Shown piece by piece: positions 58,114 to 64,000 of a stretch of 64,000 nt of DNA (positions are counted from its first letter, which is position 1; every line of letters begins with the position of its first letter). The translations under genes were made by a program, and so were the position numbers. This stretch comes from Coriobacteriia bacterium (GTDB taxonomy: Bacteria > Actinomycetota > Coriobacteriia > Anaerosomatales > Anaerosomataceae), in the NCBI GenBank assembly GCA_016938135.1, contig JAFGVD010000010.1, positions 116,075 to 180,074 on the forward strand, written 5' to 3'. Below the pieces are notes generated by a model. It was not told the origin of the DNA and searched no databases. It worked only from the letters and a program-made list of their open reading frames with translations.

Positions 58114-59112
58114 ATGTCCCGCACCACCCGCTTGGTCGCCTGTGCACTTTCACTTGCTCTTGCGATGACCGCAGCGACCGGCTGCGCCAAAGATGAACCG
58201 GAGGATATGACTGACAACGGAACCGTCATCACGGCGGAGCCTGTTGCAATCAAGATAGGCACACTTCCTACCGAGGATGCCCTTCCGCTCTGGGTTGCTG
58301 AAGCCCAGGGCATGTTCGCCGAGGCCGGCCTCGAGGTTGAGATCACCACCTTCCAGGCCGCGCAGGAGCGCGACGTCGCGCTTGCCTCAGGTGCGATCGA
58401 CGCCTACATGGGCGACATCATGGCTTCGGCGGCGCTTGAGGCCGGCGGTTCCCCCGTCTCGCTCGTCACCGTGATGCTGGGTACGACGCCAGCCGAAGGC
58501 CGCTTCGGCATCGTCGCCGCGCCCGGATCGGATGCTACTTCGCTTACCGACCTGGCCGGAGTACCCATCGGCACCTCATCGGCCTCTATCCAGGAGTACG
58601 TGGTGGACGGCCTGATGGCCGGTGCCGCGGTACCGGCTGACGATGTGAAGAAAGAGATCGTCCCTAAGGTGCCGGTCCGCTTCGAACTTCTCATGAACGG
58701 TCAGATCGAGGCCGCCGCGCTTCCCGAGCCGCTGCTCTCGCTTGCCGAGCTTCAGGGCGCCAAACTGCTCGCCGACGACACCACGGGCGTGAACCTCACG
58801 CAAACGGTCCTGGGTGTCTCGGATAAATACCTCGCCACTCCCGGTGGCATGGTCACCGTGAGCCGGTTGCTCGATGTCTGGGATCAGGCTGTGGACGTCA
58901 TCAACGCCGACCCCACAGCGTGGCGCACCACGCTGGTCGACAAGGCGAACCTGCCTGAGGTGCTGAAAGACAGCTACGCGGTGAACACGTACCCCAAGGC
59001 CACGGTGCCCACGTCTCAGCAGGTCGAGTCAATACTCGCCTGGATGCGTGCCAACGAGCTGCTGACCACTGCGCTCACCTACGATGACCTTGTGCAGGAG
59101 ATGCCTCAGTAG
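58114..59112 (+). CDS. ABC transporter substrate-binding lipoprotein (SsuA/NMT1-like)
   Basis: Lipobox 'AATGC'; 'KIGTLPTEDALPLWVAEAQGMFAEAGLEVEITTFQAAQERDVALASGAIDAYMGDI'. Confidence 0.92.
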   Translation: MSRTTRLVACALSLALAMTAATGCAKDEPEDMTDNGTVITAEPVAIKIGTLPTEDALPLWVAEAQGMFAEAGLEVEITTFQAAQERDVALASGAIDAYMGDIMASAALEAGGSPVSLVTVMLGTTPAEGRFGIVAAPGSDATSLTDLAGVPIGTSSASIQEYVVDGLMAGAAVPADDVKKEIVPKVPVRFELLMNGQIEAAALPEPLLSLAELQGAKLLADDTTGVNLTQTVLGVSDKYLATPGGMVTVSRLLDVWDQAVDVINADPTAWRTTLVDKANLPEVLKDSYAVNTYPKATVPTSQQVESILAWMRANELLTTALTYDDLVQEMPQ

Positions 59113-59114
59113 TC

Positions 59115-59906
59115 ATGGCAACTGTCGAGGCATGTGCAATAGATGTTGTTTACGAGGGTGTGGACAGACCTGTCCGCGCCCTCGAAGCGTGCTCCCTGAC
59201 AGTGGCCGATGGCGAACCGGTCGCCATCATCGGTCCATCAGGCTGCGGCAAGTCCACTCTGTTGCTGGCCATGGCCGGACTGGTGTCGCCCACCGGCGGT
59301 GAAGCGCTCATCGCGGGTGAAGCGGTGCGCGGGCCCCGGCTGCGGACAGCGCTCATCTTGCAAGACTTCGGCCTGCTGCCCTGGAAGACGGTCTTCCACA
59401 ACGCGGCGCTGGGCCTTGAGGTGCGTGGCGTCTCGCTGCCTCAGCGGACCGAGCGTGTCGAGGCCGCGCTTGCGCGTGTGGGGCTGGCCGACTTCCGCGA
59501 CGCGTATCCGGGCGAGCTTTCCGGTGGCATGAGGCAGCGGCTCGCTCTGGCGCGTGCGCTTGCGCTTGATGCGGACCTGCTGCTCATGGACGAGCCTCTC
59601 TCGGCGCTGGATGCTCTTACCCGAGAAGACCTGCAGGGCCTGCTGCTGGATATCTGGCGGCAGCGTCAGCACACGGCGGTGCTGGTCACGCACTCCATCG
59701 AGGAAGCCGTCTACCTGGGCCGACGGGTGGTCGTCTTGTCGCCGCGTCCGGGACGGGTGGCTGCCATCGTCGATAATCCCGGGATGGGCGCCGAGGGCTA
59801 CCGTTCCACATCCGCGTTCTATGAACGATGCAACGAACTTCGCGGGCTGCTTGCCGCCGAAGGTGCCTTCGATCAGGACCCACATGTGGGCGGTGAGGGC
59901 TCATGA
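59115..59906 (+). CDS. ABC transporter ATP-binding protein (SsuB/TauB-like)
   Basis: 'GPSGCGKSTLLLAMAGLV', 'LSGGMRQRLALARALALDADLLLMDEPLSALDALTRE'. Confidence 0.95.
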   Translation: MATVEACAIDVVYEGVDRPVRALEACSLTVADGEPVAIIGPSGCGKSTLLLAMAGLVSPTGGEALIAGEAVRGPRLRTALILQDFGLLPWKTVFHNAALGLEVRGVSLPQRTERVEAALARVGLADFRDAYPGELSGGMRQRLALARALALDADLLLMDEPLSALDALTREDLQGLLLDIWRQRQHTAVLVTHSIEEAVYLGRRVVVLSPRPGRVAAIVDNPGMGAEGYRSTSAFYERCNELRGLLAAEGAFDQDPHVGGEGS

Positions 59907-60646
59907 GACGCTTGCTGGGCTACGTTGGAGCCGTTCTGGCACTCCTGGCTGGCTGGTGGCTGCTCTCGGTCGCAGTGGGCTCTCCTGCGCTTCCGGGGCC
60001 CGCACCCGCGATCAGCGACTTCGTGCGCCTGTGGTGGAGCGACCTGTTCCCTCAGTTGCTGCACAGCGCATGGCGCGTGGTGGCGTCGATGACCATGGGC
60101 GCGCTGCTGGGCGCGCCGATCGGCCTGCTGATAGGCCGCAGCCCCCGTCTGGACTCGGTGGCGGCGCCGATGGTCTTCCTCACGTACCCTATACCGAAGA
60201 TCGTGTTCCTGCCGGTGCTGCTCGTCTTGCTCGGCATAGGGAACGCGCCCAAGATCGCGCTCATCACGCTGATTGTGTTCTTCCAGATACTCGTGACTGC
60301 GCGGGATGCCGCCCGCGGGATCCCGGCAGCGTCGCTGCTTTCCGTGCGCTCGCTTGGCGCAACGCGCACGCAAGTCTTCCGGCACGTCGTATTCCCTGCG
60401 GCGCTGCCCGACATCTTCACCGCTCTGCGCATCAGCACCGGTACGGCCATCGCTGTGCTTTTCTTCTCGGAGTCGGTGGCCGGAACGAGCGGTTTGGGCT
60501 ACTACATCCTGGACGCGTGGGGACGCATCGCCTACAGCCAGATGTTTGCCGGCATCATCGCCATGGCGCTGCTGGGTGTGGTGCTCTACGAGATCCTGGA
60601 GATGGCCGAGGCAAGGGTGTGCCGCTGGACGCGAGTGGGGCGCTAG
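59903..60646 (+). CDS. ABC transporter permease (SsuC/TauC-like)
   Basis: 247 aa, overlaps ATPase; 'SLLSVRSLGATRTQVFRHVVFPAALPDIFTALRISTGTAIAVLFFSE'. Confidence 0.94.
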   Translation: MRRLLGYVGAVLALLAGWWLLSVAVGSPALPGPAPAISDFVRLWWSDLFPQLLHSAWRVVASMTMGALLGAPIGLLIGRSPRLDSVAAPMVFLTYPIPKIVFLPVLLVLLGIGNAPKIALITLIVFFQILVTARDAARGIPAASLLSVRSLGATRTQVFRHVVFPAALPDIFTALRISTGTAIAVLFFSESVAGTSGLGYYILDAWGRIAYSQMFAGIIAMALLGVVLYEILEMAEARVCRWTRVGR

Positions 60647-60658
60647 CCGCATCGCGCC

Positions 60659-61036
60659 CTAAAATTCCAGCGCCCGCTCCACCACGCTCCTGAGCACTTT
60701 GGGCTCGAACGGTTTGACCACATAGTCGATGGCGCCCAGCTCGGCTCCGCGCTTCTTGTCGGCGGTCTGCGCGGCCGTTGTGAGCATCACGACCTTCACT
60801 CCGGCGGTCTCCGGACGTTTGCGCAGAAAGCTCAGCACCTCGAACCCGTCGAGCTGTGGCATCTGGACATCGAGCAGCACGAGGTCGGGCAGCTGTTCGT
60901 TGGCCACCTTGAGCGCCTCTTCTCCGTCCACGGCCATGAGCAGTTCATGGCCGAGCGAACGAAGCGCTGCCGAGACAAGCATGCGGATCTGTTGGTTGTC
61001 GTCAGCGACGAGTATCTTCACAGGTGCCAAGCGCAC
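60659..61036 (-). CDS. Response regulator (receiver domain only)
   Basis: 125 aa; 'KILVADDNQQIRMLV', 'PDLVLLDVQMPQLDGFEVL', 'VVMLTTAAQ', 'DYVVKPFEP'. Confidence 0.94.
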   Translation of the reverse strand: MRLAPVKILVADDNQQIRMLVSAALRSLGHELLMAVDGEEALKVANEQLPDLVLLDVQMPQLDGFEVLSFLRKRPETAGVKVVMLTTAAQTADKKRGAELGAIDYVVKPFEPKVLRSVVERALEF

Positions 61037-61042
61037 TACCCC

Positions 61043-61501
61043 CTAGGCGTCCTTGTCGCGATGCATGATCTCGACGATCTTCTGGAGCTTGGCTTCGCGC
61101 TTGCCGCGCTCCCGCTCGAACGCCTCACGCTTCTTGGGATCAAGCATGCTTTCGATGTGGTCCGCCACTTCGCCCGGGCTGAAGGGCTTGGGCATGTAAT
61201 CGGCGTTGCTGTCCTTCATCTGCGTGGCCTGCTCCTCGTACGTACCTGCCGCCGAGAGGAACAGTATTGGCGTCTCTTTGGTCTCCGCGCGCTCGCGCAG
61301 GTGATCGTGCACCTCATGCCCGGTCATACGGGGCATCATGACATCGAGACAGATGAGGTCGGGCTTCTCTGTCTTTGCCAGTGCGAGGGCTTCCATGCCG
61401 TTGTCCGCGGTGATGACCTCAAACCCGCGGTTGCTCAACGTGACGGTCAGAAGTCTTTGGATGCTCGGTTCGTCGTCCACGACGAGAATCTTGCCCTTCA
61501 T
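61043..61501 (-). CDS. Response regulator (receiver domain only)
   Basis: 'MKGKILVVDDEPSIQRLLTVTL', 'PDLICLDVMMPRMTGHEVHDHL', 'DYMPKPFSPGEV'. Confidence 0.93.
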   Translation of the reverse strand: MKGKILVVDDEPSIQRLLTVTLSNRGFEVITADNGMEALALAKTEKPDLICLDVMMPRMTGHEVHDHLRERAETKETPILFLSAAGTYEEQATQMKDSNADYMPKPFSPGEVADHIESMLDPKKREAFERERGKREAKLQKIVEIMHRDKDA

Positions 61502-61547
61502 GGCCCCTCCCTTTCGGTTCATGTAGTCTCCTGGCGCCCAAGAGGCG

Positions 61548-63716
61548 CTACTGAGACTCCTTTTGCGTCACAACTTCTTGGATCCGTGCAACGAGCTCGT
61601 GCTCGTCGATAGGCTTACAGATCCTCGCCGCGGCGAGGTCGAGCAACGCGGCGCGAGAGTCATCAAAACGGTGAGCCGTCATGATGACAACCGGGATATC
61701 CGCGGTGGCCGGATCGGTCTTGAGCTGCTCGATCACCTGGTAGCCGTCCATTACCGGCATCTGGATGTCCAGCAAGATCATGCTTGGCTTCTTGCTGTGT
61801 ACCGCGACCATGGCTTCTCGGCCATCGTAGGCCGCGATGACCGCGTAGCCCAAAGATTTCAGGTTGGCGCACAGCAGGTCGTTGATGCGCTTGTCGTCAT
61901 CGACCACCATGACCACCGGGGAGGCCACCGAGCCCACCACGTCATCGATGATGGAGGCGAGCTTGTCTTTATCGATGGGCTTTTCCAGGTAACCCGACGC
62001 ACCCATGCGCTCGCTGCGGCCTTCGTCGCAGATGATGGAGAGGACCACAACGGGGATGCGCGATGTCATGGGCGTCTCGGTGAGCTTCTGTAGCAGACCG
62101 AAGCCCTTGCCGTCCTCCAGCATGACGTCCATAGTGATGACCGCCGGCGACTCGGCTATGGCCAGGTCGAAGGCCTCCTCGGCAGAGTGCGCCTTGATGA
62201 CGTCGTAGCCACGCTTGAACAGGTAGGTCTCCACCAGGTCGGCGACCTCGGGATTCTGGTCGACCACCAGGACGGTACCGCCAACACCGCCAGGGCCCGA
62301 GATGGTGGGCGTGCGGACAAGATCCGCCGAGGCACGCGGCAGCGTGAACCAGAAGGTGCTGCCCTTGCCCGGCTCGCTTTCACAGCCTACTTGCCCGCCC
62401 AGGAGCTCGATGATGCTCTTGACGATGGATAGTCCCAGTCCGGTGCCGCCGATCTCACGCGTGAGCTTGGAGTCCACGCGGTAGAACTTGGTGAACAGCT
62501 GCGCCATATCCTCCTCGGCGATACCGATTCCCTCATCGGTCACGCTGATGCGGACGAAGTTGTCGTCGCTTTCCGAGCGAACCCACACGTTCCCGCCTTC
62601 AGGCGAGTACTTGATGGCGTTGCTGATGAAGTTGATGAGCACCTGGCCAACGCGGTCGGGGTCGCCTGCTGCGCGGGGGAGGTCGTTGGGCACCTCGACG
62701 GTGATCGAGCGGCCGTTCTGCTCAAGCACTGCGCGGAACGTGTCCACGGCACCCTTGATCCGCTCGGCCACCTGGAGCGGCTGCACCTTGAGGTGGATGC
62801 GGCCGGACTCGATGCGCGAGATGTCCAGCAGGTCGTTTATGAGCTCCACGAGCCTGTCCGAGTTCTCCTTGACGATGGAGAGGAACTCGCGCTGGATCTC
62901 GTTTATCTCGCCGGCCTCCTCGTCCAGGATGAGGTCGACATAGCCTTTGATGGACGTGAGCGGCGTGCGGAGCTCGTGGCTGACCGTGGAGACGAACTCG
63001 TTCTTCATCTGGCCGATCTCGCGTTCCGCGGTGACGTCGTGCAATGTCGCCACGAAGCCCAGGTACATACCGTGGTCGTCGATCACCGGGTCTGTGCGGA
63101 CGTCCACAACACGGTGGACGGGCTCTTCAAGCGTGACCTCGCGCACCTGGCTGCCGCCCCTGCGCGGGTCGAAGGTGTCCAGCGGCTCAAGGCCGCAGAT
63201 GGACCACAGGTCCTTGCTGCTGCCGAGCAGGTCATCGACTGCGATTGCAAGCATCAGTGCTGCGGTGTTGTTCACGAAGGTGATCTTGCCCGCCGAGGAG
63301 TAGACGATCAGGCCGTCTGCGGTGCTTTGCAGGATGGCCTCGGCGCGCTTGCGTGAACGCGCCAGCTCGGACTGGTCGCGGATGGTGATGACCACGCCGC
63401 ATGCGTTCTCATCGTGATACGGGGCCAGCGTGCAGAGCAGGTCACGACCGTTGAGGACCAGGGAGACCGACTGTGGCTGCGAGCAGTCTCCCACCGCGAT
63501 GACGGATCTGGCTGTCTTCGCGATTTCTGCCGGGCCAAGGGATTCGATAGCCTTGCCGAGGAATTCACCGCGTGCGCAGCCGAATATCTCCTCGGCCACC
63601 TCGTTCATGAGGCGCACGTCGCCTTCCGGCGTGAGGGCGATGAAGCCTTCGCCGGTGTGGGTCATGAGCGCGCGAACATGTGTGAAGGCCCGACGTTCTC
63701 CGCGGTTCTCGTCCAT
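61548..63716 (-). CDS. Hybrid sensor histidine kinase (PAS, HisKA, HATPase, two receiver domains)
   Basis: Start trimmed to MDENRGERRAFTHVRALM; 'FVSTVSHELRTPLTSIKGY', 'NFISNAIKYSPEGG', 'GGTGLGLSIVKSI', then two REC domains. Confidence 0.94.
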   Translation of the reverse strand: MDENRGERRAFTHVRALMTHTGEGFIALTPEGDVRLMNEVAEEIFGCARGEFLGKAIESLGPAEIAKTARSVIAVGDCSQPQSVSLVLNGRDLLCTLAPYHDENACGVVITIRDQSELARSRKRAEAILQSTADGLIVYSSAGKITFVNNTAALMLAIAVDDLLGSSKDLWSICGLEPLDTFDPRRGGSQVREVTLEEPVHRVVDVRTDPVIDDHGMYLGFVATLHDVTAEREIGQMKNEFVSTVSHELRTPLTSIKGYVDLILDEEAGEINEIQREFLSIVKENSDRLVELINDLLDISRIESGRIHLKVQPLQVAERIKGAVDTFRAVLEQNGRSITVEVPNDLPRAAGDPDRVGQVLINFISNAIKYSPEGGNVWVRSESDDNFVRISVTDEGIGIAEEDMAQLFTKFYRVDSKLTREIGGTGLGLSIVKSIIELLGGQVGCESEPGKGSTFWFTLPRASADLVRTPTISGPGGVGGTVLVVDQNPEVADLVETYLFKRGYDVIKAHSAEEAFDLAIAESPAVITMDVMLEDGKGFGLLQKLTETPMTSRIPVVVLSIICDEGRSERMGASGYLEKPIDKDKLASIIDDVVGSVASPVVMVVDDDKRINDLLCANLKSLGYAVIAAYDGREAMVAVHSKKPSMILLDIQMPVMDGYQVIEQLKTDPATADIPVVIMTAHRFDDSRAALLDLAAARICKPIDEHELVARIQEVVTQKESQ

Positions 63717-63839
63717 TGCGGCCACCCTTCTGGGAGCACACTTCTCCACTAGCTCTATTCGTCTTGCGAGAAATGAATCCCTGCCAGGAAGCGGCAAATG
63801 GGTGCAGGGGAGCGGGAAGAGGCGACAAGCGGATGAAAC

Positions 63840-63869
63840 AAGGCGCCCGATGGATAATCGGACGCCTGT
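63840..63869 (-). terminator. Hairpin downstream of tRNA-Arg
   Basis: Minus strand CAGGCGtCCGAttatccaTCGGgCGCCTtgttt. Confidence 0.65.
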
Positions 63870-63875
63870 GATGTG

Positions 63876-63951
63876 TGGTGCCCCCGGCATGATTCGAACA
63901 TGCGACACCAGGTTTAGGAAACCTGTGCTCTATCCCCTGAGCTACGAGGGC
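63876..63951 (-). tRNA. tRNA-Arg(CCU), CCA encoded
   Basis: Minus strand GCCCTCGTAGCTCAGGGGATAGAGCACAGGTTTCCTAAACCTGGTGTCGCATGTTCGAATCATGCCGGGGGCACCA; anticodon loop TTCCTAA; 7-bp acceptor stem. Confidence 0.96.
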
Positions 63952-64000
63952 GCTCGGTACAAACTCGCAGGTGAAGAATAGCGATCGTCACTGTGATCTC

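Overview
GC-rich bacterial chromosome segment, probably from an Actinomycetota lineage (inferred from the UPF0182 protein, the T-box and M-box leaders and general gene content; not tested). Genes are densely packed and mostly ordinary: a truncated Mrp/Mbh-type cation antiporter operon (1-9219), c-di-GMP signalling proteins, ABC transporters, PspC/LiaF-like envelope genes, a hybrid histidine kinase with two response regulators, and tRNA-Arg(CCU) at the right edge. No CRISPR array, prophage or transposon was seen. The most interesting locus is 36.7-47.3 kb. It holds two LysR/UbiD decarboxylase units followed by DASS transporter - UbiX - LpdD-like - RibBA - Idi. RibBA feeds FMN synthesis and Idi makes dimethylallyl diphosphate, so the cluster looks like a self-contained prenylated-FMN supply line attached to aromatic-acid decarboxylases. 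Other notable items: (i) an M-box Mg2+ riboswitch with terminator ahead of a divergent MgtE and an NRAMP protein whose metal-site motifs look like the NRMT (Mg2+) type; (ii) a T-box leader ahead of aminotransferase-ddl; (iii) two inverted, paralogous HEAT-repeat/HD-GYP gene pairs sharing an N-terminal 'YPxxxP' module; (iv) a degenerate-GGDEF protein overlapping the start of the antiporter operon.
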